In this document: positions 33,353-43,614 of the stretch, piece by piece | Layout of the letters: every line of letters begins with the position of its first letter | How positions within the stretch are numbered: the first letter of the stretch is position 1 | Assembly (NCBI GenBank): GCA_948146395.1 | Contig: OX411554.1 | Coordinates: 40,381,687 to 40,445,686, forward strand | Length of the DNA stretch: 64,000 nt | Source of the DNA: Fragum whitleyi | Taxonomy: Eukaryota; Mollusca; Bivalvia; Cardiida; Cardiidae | Direction of reading: 5' to 3' | The notes under the pieces: generated by a model | Database searches by the model: none | Seen by the model: only the letters and a program-made list of their open reading frames with translations | Told to the model about the DNA's origin: nothing | Translations under genes and position numbers: made by a program

Positions 33353-33472
33353 TTCTTCGAAAAACAGGTCGCGACGTTACCAAATAAGCAGATCACGTGA
33401 TTGGTTTGTGATATTGCCTGAATTTTACGAAAAACAGGTCGCGTATTACCAAATAAGCAGATCACGTGATTG
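33353..33472 (+). repeat. 70-bp tandem duplication
   Basis: CGAAAAACAGGTCGCGACGT, then CCAAATAAGCAGATCACGTG and ATTGG, recurs as CGAAAAACAGGTCGCGTATT, then CCAAATAAGCAGATCACGTG and ATTGG, 70 bases later. Confidence 0.92.
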
Positions 33473-34421
33473 GACAGTGCTGTTGTCAATAGCTTAATTT
33501 CTTAAACTTGACTTATCACATGATTTCCAAATATAGTAATGCAAACATTTGCTACTAGTAAATTCGTACGCAAGTTTCAATAAATCTCGTTTAAAACATA
33601 AATTAGCGTGTTAATAATTTACATGAAGTGATAGTTGTGTAATTGTTCAACATTATTACTTCTTGATGAAATAAACTGTTTGTCTATGTCAAGTTAAGAT
33701 ATACAAAAAAAGCCGGAGTGTATTCACATCCTGTTCACGTGATATGTGTTATCAAGAAACCCGAAATGGAATTATCTCGTGTTCATTTTGCGGTTTTGTT
33801 AAATCTAAGTTGGAATTGCTCCGCATTCCAACTTAAAAACATCACTGAGGATTATTCAAGTCTTATTTTTATCAATGGAAACCTATTGAAAAGAACCTAC
33901 CTGTAAACAAATTAAATTAACGCCACCGTGCCGTCAATCGAACATTAGTGATCGCTTAACCAGAAAAGCGCAATTACTCAATTTTTTAGGTTAGAAAGAA
34001 ACAGAAAAACTTTTTTTCCTTCCTGATTAACAATATTCTGCAAAATTATCTCTGATAAAACAATTGTTGAACTTTTGTGAGTTTGGTGTAAAGATGATGA
34101 TGAAGAGTCACCAGAAAGATCTCATACTCTAAAAAACTTTTTTTAATTTAAACAAGAGATGATGTTGATCGCAAGAAACATTTTTTGTGATACAAATTGG
34201 AAGTAACGCCCCTTAATTAAACTGTGTGACTTTTCCATTCTACCGGTCTGTTCAAAATCATGTCATTGCGGTTGGCTATTTTCGTCTAACATAACATAAT
34301 TATTGGATTATGGGAGAAAATTGGACAGATTTATAATAAATGTCATTCATTTTGTGAAAGATGAATCACATCCTGAAATATATCCCATCGAAGAGAAAAC
34401 GACTAAACTTTTTGCGCTCAG

Positions 34422-34730
34422 TATATATGATAAACAACTACCTTCAAAATGAAAAGTGAAACGAAATCGAGATCTCACTAACATAATTGAAATTTTCAGC
34501 ATCTGATTGGTTCTTGAAGAAAAAACAAGCTATTTATAGAACTTGTATGCATGTTTGATTTAATGGAGGTAAAACATGTCGCTAATTTTCTTCATCCTGA
34601 ACAAAATTTGCAACATAGGATTACTTCCCTTAAATTTCAGTCAAAACTCTCTCCTCTCACTAATTCAACATAATTCCCAAATCATTCCAAAATCATTCAC
34701 CTTGTCAATTTCACGCTGTTGTTAACTGTA
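34422..34730 (+). mobile_element. MITE-A copy, right part, after the 3.09-kb element
   Basis: Continues from 31335: ATAAACAACTACCTTCAAAA, TCTGATTGGTTCTTGAAGAA, TTCACGCTGTTGTTAACTGT. Confidence 0.88.
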
Positions 34731-34789
34731 GTTGGTGCTGATTCATAAGACAGCGTCTACGAAAAAATACAAGTCTTTTTTTAAAAAAA

Positions 34790-34950
34790 AAGTACATAGA
34801 TATTTTAAAGGGAGGTAATAAGATACCGATAATTTCGTATTTTCTTAGATTTCCTTCAATACTCTCTCCATACATCCATTCACTATCGTTCCAAAATCAT
34901 TTCAAATCATTCAACTTGTCATTTTTTCGATGTTTCTAACAGTAAGTGCC
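34790..34950 (+). mobile_element. MITE-A 3' fragment (copy 2)
   Basis: Paralogue of 21420-21590: AAAGGGAGGTAATAAGATAC and TTGTCATTTTTTCGATGTTT. Confidence 0.72.
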
Positions 34951-35244
34951 AGTGTGCATTTTTTTTATTTTTTAGTAATATCATTCTGTGTCATGAGAAA
35001 ATGGGTCTTGATGTAAAATTCCTGCTTAACAGTTCTTTGGAAAAAATCACGAAACAAACAAAAGAATGTTTATATATCCTTGTTTACTTATCATGACAAA
35101 GTATAGTATGCCTGTTTGATGATAGTATGACGTGTCATGAAATAACACCACTCTAAATTTGCTTTGCAGAAATTAGTCAGCTAAACAGTCAGCAAGAGTC
35201 ATTCAAGTCATACATTTATTTGATCCATTTAACTGAAATATTCA

Positions 35245-35316
35245 CTTTTTTTGGATGATTTCGAAGCGGGTTTTTTACATTTTATGAGCGTTTTTGAGTG
35301 ATTTGAGTGAGTAAGT
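35245..35316 (-). mobile_element. MITE-A fragment, left piece beside the LINE
   Basis: GATTTCGAAGCGGGTTTT...ATGAGCGTTTTTGAGTGATT. The family sequence continues at 37194 after the LINE. Confidence 0.7.
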
Positions 35317-37193
35317 AATATATTTTATTGTAGAAAAAGGCCACCGGCCCAAAATACAACATTTTGTACAACAGTACAAGAAACAAATACAATATAATCC
35401 ACTGCCCCTTAACGACAATCAATCTTCTCTATCAGTTTCATTATATAAATTGATGTATTTTTAAGTGTATTAGGATGAGTATTTCCCAATAGACTGTTGA
35501 AAGCTACTCGATCTCTATGACCATTATACCAGCTATATAAGTAAATAAGCCTGATGTCTTTAAATTGTTCACACTCGAAGAATGCATGATATTCATCTTC
35601 TGTTTTAACAATGTTGCTTGATACGAAACAATGCATGCAAATTCTATCCTCTCTATTTAAAACAAAATTCCTTCCGAACTCAATGTTGAGCTTATGATTA
35701 GAACAACGGAAACGTGATACAGCTTTTCTGTGCTTAAACGGTATGTCAAACATTAAATATTTTCAGGCTCTAAAACAGATTTAAAATGCTTATAAGTGTC
35801 ACATCGTGTAGAAGTGTTAATGTCGTTGTGCCAGTCTTGTCTAGCGCAGTCCGCCACTCGTTGTTTAAATATACGTAAAAATTGATTTTCGTCTCTTATA
35901 ATTTGTGCGATCCAAACGTATCCAAAGCCATACCTAAACAGAATATTTTTTACTTTGGTTGCCCATGTATATCTATTAGTTTCATCAAATGACTTAAGCA
36001 TCTTATAACAATTTAAAGCATTTCTGTTGTTTGGCATGCGCAGCAGATGACACCAAAATTTAATACATTTCGTGTAATAAATAAGATACATCGGAAGACG
36101 CCCACAGTCGCCAAGAACCATACTATTATTACTTGTAGAGTTAATACCCGTAAAATATCTGCAAAATTCTAATTGCGCTTTTTCCGTAGCTTCGCTATAG
36201 GTTGTACCCCAAATTTCGGCCCCGAAAGTTAGAATAGGTGCTATCATACTGTCAAACAGTTTAAAAGCATCAGAATGCAAAAAAATAACCTAATGACTTT
36301 TGAAGCTGTTTTATAGAATGAAGTGATTTGCGCCCTTGTTCTGCAAGCTGAGTTTGTGTTGCAGTCCAAGATAACGTAGGTGTGAATAAGAGACCCATAT
36401 ACTTATATTTAGAGACTACATTTACAAGGTTTCCATTATAATACCACTTTTCGTAGTTACGTAACGGGCCACCGTTTCTAAAAACAATTATTTCAGTCTT
36501 ATTCAAATCAACTTTCATTCCTGAATATTCACAGAAACTAGAGAGACCATTCAATTGTTGCTGTAAATGTATTGCCGTGTCCGCACAGCTCGCTACATCG
36601 TCTGCATACATTAAACAGTAAATATCGTTTATTTGTGATGTAATAAAAATTCATTGTTTACATTTTGTTTGATAAAATTCAACAAATCATTTATGTAGAT
36701 AATGAAAAGTATACATGAATTTGTATCTCCTTGTCTCGTACCTTTATTGCAAGTCAACGGACTTGAGATATGATCTGCGTCGACTCTCACATGCGCTCGT
36801 AATTTAGAATACATTGAGACAAGTACGTTTAACACTTTTCCCTTCATTCCCTTTTGGGTTAAACTAGCAAACAACTTGTAGTGTTCAATCGAATCAAAAG
36901 CTTTTTCAAAGTCTATGAATAGAATATAACAACGTCCTCCTTTTTTTGGAGATATATTTTTGTATTATACTTTGTAAACTGAACAGATTATCAAGCACTG
37001 AATAACCACTTCTAAATACAGATTGTCACTCATCAATAAGATTATATAAATCTGCCCATTTCTGTATTCTTTCGTTAACAATGTTTGAGAAAATCTTAAA
37101 TACAGCATTAATCAATGATATACCTGTATAATTAGATGGGTTACTTTTGCATCCAGACTTAAAAATAGGAACTATAATGCTGTCGCTCCATGT
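35317..37193 (-). pseudogene. Broken non-LTR retrotransposon reverse transcriptase (5'-truncated LINE)
   Basis: Read on the minus strand from 37193 downward, in several frames, the reverse transcriptase blocks appear in order. They are SIIVPIFKSGCKSNPSNYTG (~37185-37120), FIDFEKAFDSIEH with the first catalytic aspartate (~36925-36880), GTRQGDTNSCILFIIYINDL (~36745-36690), YADDVASCADT with the catalytic pair (~36610-36575), GMKVDLNKTEIIVF (~36520-36480) and KYKYMGLLFT (~36415-36385). The thumb region follows, then a C-terminal zinc-knuckle-like CMHC...YHAFFEC segment (~35650-35575). Breaks include a stop after NLIDE (~37035), frame changes near 36960, 36620, 36275 and 35753, and loss of the endonuclease region. 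The element is dead. It interrupts a MITE-A fragment whose empty site is 21945-21955. A short duplication (about TGAGT, ambiguous) flanks it. The clade is not resolved. Confidence 0.9.
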
Positions 37194-37290
37194 TTGAGTG
37201 TTTGGAATGAGTCATGGAGTACTGAGCGAGTGATTTTTTAATGGTTTTGATCTATGTGGATGTCAATTTCACTATGATACAAACTGTATT
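37194..37290 (-). mobile_element. MITE-A fragment, right piece beside the LINE
   Basis: GTTTGGAATGAGTCATGGAG, GATCTATGTGGATGTCAATT and TCACTATG continue the element at 35245-35316. Confidence 0.72.
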
Positions 37291-37369
37291 TATTTGTTAT
37301 ACGGCTCATAATGTATTTCAAGCGCAAGGCTATTTTCTGACAAGTTTTGTTAAATGCCATATCTATAGT

Positions 37370-37500
37370 TATGAAAATCATGAAATTGACTCTCATTCCG
37401 ATCCAAACAAATTTAAATCCATCCAAAGTGCTCCATTCATTCATTCATTCATTCATTCATTCATTTAAAACGCTCATTGAAACCATTCAAAACCATTTTG
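37370..37500 (+). mobile_element. MITE-A 5' fragment with CATT microsatellite expansion
   Basis: ATGAAATTGACTCTCATTCC, then (CATT)n at 37433-37465, where the family has two or three CATTC units. Confidence 0.75.
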
Positions 37501-37735
37501 TTTGCTGAATTGTTTTTCGAATCGTTTGATCTTCTGTGAAGACACACAAATGGAAAAATACGTAGATTTTTATTAAAGAATGTTAAAAAGGCATTCCATA
37601 TTTTGTATAACCGGACGAAATAATCGATTAAGTTTTACCTCCCTTGAAAATCATTTAAAACTCGTTCAACGCACTCATTTCATTTCATTCAAAAATCACC
37701 GTACTTGTCAATCTAACGATGTCCCCAATTGTATT
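37501..37735 (+). mobile_element. MITE-A-related 3' half
   Basis: TAAGTTTTACCTCCCTTGAA, AACTCGTTCAACGCACTCAT and ACTTGTCAATCTAACGATGT. Paralogous to 23105-23328 but better preserved at the right end. Confidence 0.65.
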
Positions 37736-37792
37736 AAATTATCAAAAATATCCACTGTTTTCTTTAAATTGGAATGATACGATGACATTTTT

Positions 37793-37975
37793 GTGTAAAA
37801 ATGCAAAAGTACCTGATTCCCAAACGGGATATTCGGAAAACCACATATACGCACTGACTAGTTATCCAATAAAGAAATGTCAATACAAAGCCTAACGCAT
37901 AGCAGGCGTAAATATAGCGTGACACGTTTTATTTAATGCGTATTGAAGTCAACAAGAATAATTCTGAGCCAAGAA
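37793..37975 (+). repeat. Rep-B dispersed repeat (copy 2)
   Basis: CCAAACGGGATATTCGGAAA, GCACTGACTAGTTATCCAAT and GTCAACAAGAATAATTCTGA. Paralogue of 23687-23865. Confidence 0.85.
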
Positions 37976-37984
37976 AAGTGGTAG

Positions 37985-38399
37985 TACAGTTATCAACATC
38001 GTGAAATTGACAAAGTTAATGAATTTGGAATTATTTTTGAATTAAGTTGAATGAGTGTGTGGGGCGAGTTTTGAGTGTTTTTGAAGGGAGGTAATCAATA
38101 TCGCTTATTTTGTTCAAGATGAACAAAATTAGCGATATTGATTAGCTCCCTTTAATTAAATATACAAACAAGTTCTTTGAATTGCTTCCTGTTTCTTCAA
38201 GAACATATCAGACGCTTTCAATTTCAAGTTTATCAGTGATATTGCGATTTTTCTTCTAGTTGCAAATATTTTGAATGAGTTTAGTGCATTTTTGAATGGT
38301 TTGAGTGAGTGTTTAAAGGGAATGAATGAAGCGCTGAGTTGGTGATTCAGAATGATTTTGATCGAGATGAATGTCAATTTTACGATGTTGTAAACTGTA
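37985..38399 (-). mobile_element. MITE-A copy, full length, minus orientation
   Basis: ACAGTTATCAACATCGTGAA to TTTACGATGTTGTAAACTGT with a very clean central palindrome (GGGAGGTAATCAATATCGCT...AGCGATATTGATTAGCTCCC). TA is at both edges. Paralogue of 23905-24328. Confidence 0.92.
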
Positions 38400-38561
38400 A
38401 AAACTTTATGTAGCTTTACGTGTATCTGATAATTATGTGTAACTTTCATGCAAAAATCTTTCATAATTTCAAAGCGATTTAAATCTTTATATGGAATATT
38501 TTGAATATGTGATGGCTTATTGAAAATCACAAGAATTATTGCATATTCCGTCTCTTGTATT

Positions 38562-38735
38562 ACAGTTAACCACATCGTGAAATAGACACTCATCTCGATA
38601 AAAAAATCAAAATTATTCGCTTAGCACTCGAATTGTACGAACTATCGATTATGTTTTATCTCTCTTGAAAGTCACTCATCGCACTTATTCAAAAATAATT
38701 CCAGAATAGTTCAATTTTACGGTGCACCTAACTTT
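38562..38735 (+). mobile_element. MITE-A copy, internally deleted, spanning the duplication end
   Basis: ACAGTTAACCACATCGTGAA, then a jump to AAAGTCACTCATCGCACTTA and TTCAATTTTACGGTGCACCT. Its 5' end matches the stub at 24464-24490. Confidence 0.75.
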
Positions 38736-39115
38736 ATGTACCTTTCATTCGTATTTCGTAGTCAAACGTCAAAATTGTAATGTCGTTAAAACAATTTAGG
38801 TGGATTGTAGGCATCTGTGTAACAAAAAAGAGAATTTGTTGAGTTTGGTATTTCATACCGGTTTGAAAACCTGCAATATTCTATTTGTATGAGATGAAGT
38901 TCTGTTATTCTATCTTAGTGCTACATTTTACGTTAAGTACAAAGCTCAGACTATTACCAAATATTAGACACGTAAATCTAAAAAAAGCTGGCTTGAAATT
39001 CAAAACCACGTCTTTTGGCTATTTTTAATTACATTTCTCTTAGACTAGCTTTTAGCGTTACCCCGTGCAGGCTCATTTGCTCAGAGCAAAAAAGTGCGTC
39101 AGTTTATAATTGAAC
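38736..39115. other. Unassigned DNA right of the duplication
   Basis: Nothing recognised. Confidence 0.45.
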
Positions 39116-39185
39116 TTTTACAAACCATTGTTTCTATCTAGCATAAAATCGAAAAAGTTACGAATTACAACCATAACAACAACAG

Positions 39186-39268
39186 TAATAATGATTTTGA
39201 TGATAATAATAATAATATAATGATAATGATCATAATAATAATGATGATGATGATAATAATAATAATAT
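39186..39268 (+). repeat. AAT/GAT microsatellite
   Basis: Imperfect (ATA)n and (GAT)n mix. Confidence 0.9.
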
Positions 39269-39361
39269 ATAAAACCATAACCAAGCGTGTTATTAATTTT
39301 GATTTTACAAAGTAAAAAAAATATATATTTATATTTTTTCATAGAATCTTTACATATATCT

Positions 39362-39505
39362 AACTACCTGATTCCTAAACGGGATATTTGTAAATCCACA
39401 ACCACGCACTAGCTTGTTATCCAGAAATGCCAATACAAATCCTAGCGTATATCAGTATATAGCGTGACTAGCGTTTGAATCAACAAGAATATTTCTCGAC
39501 ACGAG
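39362..39505 (+). repeat. Rep-B dispersed repeat, diverged
   Basis: ACCTGATTCCTAAACGGGAT, GCACTAGCTTGTTATCCAGA, ATGCCAATACAAATCCTAGC and TCAACAAGAATATTTCT in family order. Confidence 0.75.
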
Positions 39506-39744
39506 AGCACCCATGTGACCCCTTTGGGGTAATTATATTTGAACTACGTGTTTAACTTTGAACCATCACAAAATAAAATTGAAGTTATTTACTATTTAAA
39601 TGAATTGCTATTTTCTAACTGACCAAACATGGCTCCGTTGTTTAACAGAGGATTAGAAGATATTGAAAAAGTGGTCATTGAAGACCGGGTCTATCAGACA
39701 AGTCGTGTTAAACAGATACAAACGAGGCTACGCCGAGTTTTTGT

Positions 39745-40035
39745 GTGTGTAAGATGACGAGTTTAATAAATTCGGTATATCATGAACACAAATTTGATAT
39801 TCTATTTATAATATGAACTGTATTTTAGCTTTAAATCAGGGAAATTTCGACACAGCTTTTTCCGCGAAACATATAACGCTGTATGCAAAGTGATGTCAGC
39901 AAATGCATTATGACAATAATTTAAAAGTCCTTAGCACATTTGCATAAATATTCCACTAGTGTAATAACAACCTTGTAATATCAAAATAATCAACGGGGTT
40001 ATTTCACTTCTGCTACGTAGGTCGTATAATAAGAA
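39745..40035 (+). repeat. ~290-bp dispersed repeat, copy 1
   Basis: GTAAGATGACGAGTTTAATA, TATTTATAATATGA, CCACTAGTGTAATAACA and TCAACGGGGTTATTTCACTT occur in the same order at 51178-51472. Confidence 0.78.
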
Positions 40036-40316
40036 ATATTTTATCCAACGTTTGAGAGAGCCACCCCTTGCCAATATCACGACTACAAGCCCACAGAATG
40101 AACTTTACATTAACCGAAGTCTAGGTTCCTCCCAATAAGTTACGGTATGTTTTTCTTTTTTTTTTTTTTCGTGTAACATTGCAAATGCCATGCACAAACT
40201 CAGTTTACTTCCAAATTTATAGTTCATGTAGTCAGTAATATATAAATTAATGACGATCTATACATAGCCAACTCCAATTCACTCAGCTGTTAAATTGGGT
40301 ACTAGTGAGTAAGGAA

Positions 40317-40440
40317 AAGTGTGCCCTGTGCTCAGAAGGACAAAGCTGTTTAAACTGTTTGCGAATTACTCCCCTGCTTGTTAGCAAAACGAGCTATTAT
40401 TGCAAACAGTTTGCGCCAATTTTCATCCTGAACGCAGGGC
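40317..40440. mobile_element. FB1 foldback element, diverged
   Basis: CCCTGTGCTCAGAAGGACAA and AAACTGTTTGCGAATT pair imperfectly with ATTGCAAACAGTTT and TTTTCATCCTGAACGCAGGG. Confidence 0.72.
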
Positions 40441-40527
40441 TTGATTGGGTGTTTGGAAACGTCTCTATAAGCTTAAGTTTCCGTCGCAATGTAACTTTAG
40501 AAAATCTGTGCACACAAACAGGAGGAG

Positions 40528-40575
40528 ATGATAATAACAATAATAATAATAATAATAATAATAATGATAATAATG

Positions 40576-40670
<95 letters not shown>

Positions 40671-40692
40671 AAAATAATAATAATAATAATAT
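40528..40692 (+). repeat. AAT microsatellite
   Basis: (AAT)n with GAT interruptions. It produces poly-Asn, poly-Ile and poly-Leu frames that are not genes. Confidence 0.97.
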
Positions 40693-40825
40693 AATGATAA
40701 ATTAACAAACAAACAAACACAAACTTTCTCTACCGAAAGCTAGCAATATCCGGTGCTCTAAACGAACTCAATTTCCCCAGTATTCTTCACTCCAATGGCC
40801 ATGTTTTGATCGATCCCACACATCG

Positions 40826-41990
40826 AATGAATTTATTTATAAGGTGCTCTCTCTTTGATATGCAAAGAATGCACTTTAGTCCAAAAATTGCATGTGAATA
40901 TCGAGTTGACATATATTTTGGGATATTTCATCTTTTTGCTCAAGATAAGTAAACGACCTCGTTTGGAAACGTTAAAAAGTTCTATTTCAAGTCCTTGACA
41001 TAAACAAATATACGAGCAAGAACAAACTGAAGGCATACTAGCCTGGGATTCAGGCCCTGCTTTTAGAAGTTTTTGTAACAAGGTAGATAACTAAACTGAA
41101 CCCTTCAGATCTTAAAATGGGTTAATTTCTCTTCAAAGAAATCAGGCTATGAGAATCTAGACATGACCTTGTTGAACATATTTTCAATAAACACAACCTC
41201 TTTTTAAGAGACGGCTACCAGTCTAAAGGCATACCTGTATTTTTAATTGAATCAGATTGACCAATACAATGTAGGAACACGTCAATATTTAGGGCGTGAG
41301 CCCAACAAATTGCGGGTGCAGCTTTTGATATTATATACTTTTTTTTATTTGACCCAAATTTGACCTTTATGGAAAAATGCTTAAATAATAATTACTGACA
41401 TATTTTATCAATTAAAACAATATGTATTATATTCAATACCATTTGTTATTCATTTCTATGAAAACAAATGAAAAGTTGAGTAGGAATATTTTTTTTCATC
41501 TAAAAAGCATGAGTCAGATTCAGGTCAATAAAACCGCGCTATAGTTCCGCCGAATTTACTAACGGGTTCAAGTGTGTTTTATGCATGCATGACAAACTTT
41601 CGATTCATAAGGTGCACCAAACGTACGATCGCCTCATAGTATAGAACGGGTATAATTTCACCAAACTTTTATAAAGGGGGCCTGCGCCAGGAGGATGTCA
41701 TTGAAATATAAAGGTTTTTAAATCGAAAATTTATATACTCCATCTGCATTTGTGCTTTCTGGATGGGTCTGTAGTGTGCAAGTCAGAAATCGACTGAAAT
41801 ATGAAAGTGGAATAAAGTTTTGATCTATCTTTGGCTGTCTAAATTTTGTAACATTATTTTGATTCCTTCAGAAACTAAATAAGCGTGTAAACCGGAATCT
41901 GTTTTAGATTTTACACTCTCTGTCAAATATGCTTGATCCTTTTTGATTTATGATTTTTCTAATTCAATTTGCAACGTCAGGTGTAGGTCG
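40826..41990. other. Unassigned AT-rich DNA
   Basis: Just upstream, 40740-40825 is a short repeat shared with 11760-11845. No gene, TIR or tandem structure was recognised in the rest. Confidence 0.45.
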
Positions 41991-42100
41991 ATATTCTTAA
42001 TCACCATTACGGTGATATATGACAAATTATTGCGTCATGCAATTGATACCTTGGGAATATCGATTCCAACAAGTTCCATATTATCACAGGCAGACCGTTC
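41991..42100 (+). repeat. 110-bp dispersed repeat, copy 2
   Basis: Matches 12791-12900 with four substitutions and no gap. Confidence 0.9.
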
Positions 42101-42165
42101 AATCACATGATTTCATTACTCGGAATATTAAGAGAACCTGCCACGGCCAGGAAAAAGGATACAAA

Positions 42166-42602
42166 TAAGAACATCGTGAAATTGACAAGATGAATGAATT
42201 TAGAATGATTTTGGAATGAAATTGAATGAGTGTATGGAGCAAGTTTTGAGTGAAATTAAAGGGAGGTAAACCAATATGGCTAATTTTGTTCAACATGAAC
42301 AAAAATAGCTATATTAATTACCCCCCTTAAATAAAATATACGTAATATTTCTGTTTGCGTGTTTTCATGGACCAACTTATACTTTTAAATCTACAACACC
42401 CAATAAAATATAAAATGAATTACATCGTTTTGAATTAAAACGTTGATCGTCTTCAACGATTTCGTAATGTTTTCTAGTGATTTTAAAGTGGTTTTGATCG
42501 ATTTGAGTAAGTGTTTGGAATGAATGATTGGAGCGCTGAGTGAATGATTAAGAATGATTTCGATCGGAATTATTGGCAATTTGACGATGTATTTTAACTG
42601 TA
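42166..42602 (-). mobile_element. MITE-A copy, full length, minus orientation
   Basis: AAGAACATCGTGAAATTGAC, GGGAGGTAAACCAATATGGC, AATTACCCCCCTTAAATAAA and GACGATGTATTTTAACTGTA. The outermost left bases are degraded. Confidence 0.87.
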
Positions 42603-42668
42603 GGAGAGGAGCATGTGTAGGGCAAAAAGACCTTCCCATAGATAGAATCAATTCGCAGCCTTTATGGT

Positions 42669-43100
42669 ACAGTAAGTGACATCGTGAAATTGACATTCAC
42701 CTCAATCAAAACCATTCTTAAGCGTTCATTCATCGCTCCATTCATTCTTTTCAAACACCTACTCAAATCACTTAAAATCGCTGCAAAATCGTTAAAAACA
42801 AGCCAAAATGCTGCCAAAAAGATCAGCATTTCGTTGGTTTATCAAGCTATTCCGCCATTTTATTTGGCCGATGTGGATTTTAAAGTGTCTGATACGTTAG
42901 AGAAGACAGATAGGGAATCACGCAGATGTTTCTAAAGTGAGGCCCATTAAATTCGAACCGACCTAATTATTCTACGATTTTATTGACCGATGTCGATTTT
43001 AGAGTGTCTAATTGGTCCATGAAGGCACAAAAACAGAAACAGAACAGAACGTATATTTTATTAAAGGGGGAAATAAATATAGCCATTTTTGTTCACCTGG
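42669..43100 (+). mobile_element. MITE-A copy, 3' truncated
   Basis: ACAGTAAGTGACATCGTGAA, AAACCATTCTTAAGCGTTCA, then an unusual middle with a second CGATTTTA-GTGTCT block. It stops at GCCATTTTTGTTCACCTGG, where the GTCTCGATCAAATCTCAGTC element begins. Confidence 0.75.
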
Positions 43101-43107
43101 AAAAAAA

Positions 43108-43204
43108 TTGTTAAGCTTAATTGTCTCGATCAAATCTCAGTCAAGTTCGAAATCGGGTAAAGTTTGTTACAAAACAAAGGGTCACAATGTCGAAACTTAG
43201 ACAA
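43108..43204 (+). repeat. Mollusc-type ~148-bp tandem element, isolated first unit
   Basis: TTGTCTCGATCAAATCTCAG, TCAAGTTCGAAATCGGGTAA and CTTAGACAACC correspond to the units at 43615-44065, separated from them by the next segment. Confidence 0.6.
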
Positions 43205-43614
43205 CCTGCCTGCGTTAAGGAAAGCAAAGGGCTTGTGAACGTAAACAAGCGCTTTCCTGCTTTCTTATCCTGAACAGTGTGCTTGCTTTGGGCGCTTGCG
43301 ATAATCGGCTAGTAACGTCACGAGATGATTTTACATGTAGCAAAGCTAACTGAGCGTGACCATTATCGATTTCTTCGAAAATCGCGTTTTGTTCGGACAT
43401 TTAAGCATTATGGGGCGGGATCTATGAATAACAAATGCTTTTTAATTCAGTTTCTAAATCTTAAAATGTTTTCTGGTGGGTCTTATTAGAATAAGCTTTG
43501 AGTCAAGACACTTACGTTGCCTTGCAGCTTGATAGATCAGATAAACTGCTCGGTATAAAAACTATTCGAAGCGAGCGCTTTCGTATCCTAAAGGCAGGGC
43601 TTATAGACTTAGTT
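43205..43614. repeat. Hairpin and dispersed repeat between the tandem units
   Basis: AAAGGGCTTGT / ACAAGCGCTTT form a short stem at 43226-43254. GGGCGCTTGCGATAATCGGC, AACGTCACGAGATGA and ATGGGGCGGGATCTATGAAT (43287-43432) resemble 57368-57483. Confidence 0.55.

Larger units (their letters stand above)
31336..34421. mobile_element. 3.09-kb non-autonomous DNA element with CTGAatGCAAAAAGTTTAGT termini
   Basis: The left end CTGAATGCAAAAAGTTTAGT is complementary to the right end ACTAAACTTTTTGCGCTCAG with two mismatches. Flanks are TATA on both sides, and the copy-1 empty site reads AAATATAAGATAA, so the duplication is TA or TATA. Inside are TATGCCCCCGATAGGGAGGC with a CCGT repeat (31451-31625), three tandem ~145-bp units (32230-32670), an inverted pair around 32985-33060, and a 70-bp tandem duplication (33353-33472). 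No reading frame resembles a transposase. Internal frames are short. Confidence 0.85.
24491..38600 (+). repeat. Tandem segmental duplication, copy 2 (~14.1 kb including insertions)
   Basis: Collinear with 14261-24490. It is enlarged by a 3.09-kb TIR element (31336-34421), a ~1.88-kb LINE (35317-37193) and a ~440-bp retroposed fragment (29319-29756). Identity is near-complete to about 28.68 kb, moderate to about 31.3 kb, and lower in 34.4-38.6 kb. The end is taken where the MITE-A sequence at 38600 passes the copy-1 breakpoint. Confidence 0.9.

Noticed and set aside
35409..36874. Four separate minus-strand genes
   Set aside because: They are consecutive fragments of one broken LINE reverse transcriptase, so they are annotated as a single pseudogene.
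38156..38593. 145-codon minus-strand frame
   Set aside because: Most of it is the antisense of a MITE-A copy. Similar peptide strings (Ile-Val-Lys-Leu-Thr-Phe-Ile-Ser-Ile-Lys) appear in many MITE-A copies, as expected from shared DNA.
40305..40720. Frames with poly-Asn, poly-Ile and poly-Leu tracts
   Set aside because: They are translations of an AAT microsatellite joined to a diverged FB1 hairpin.
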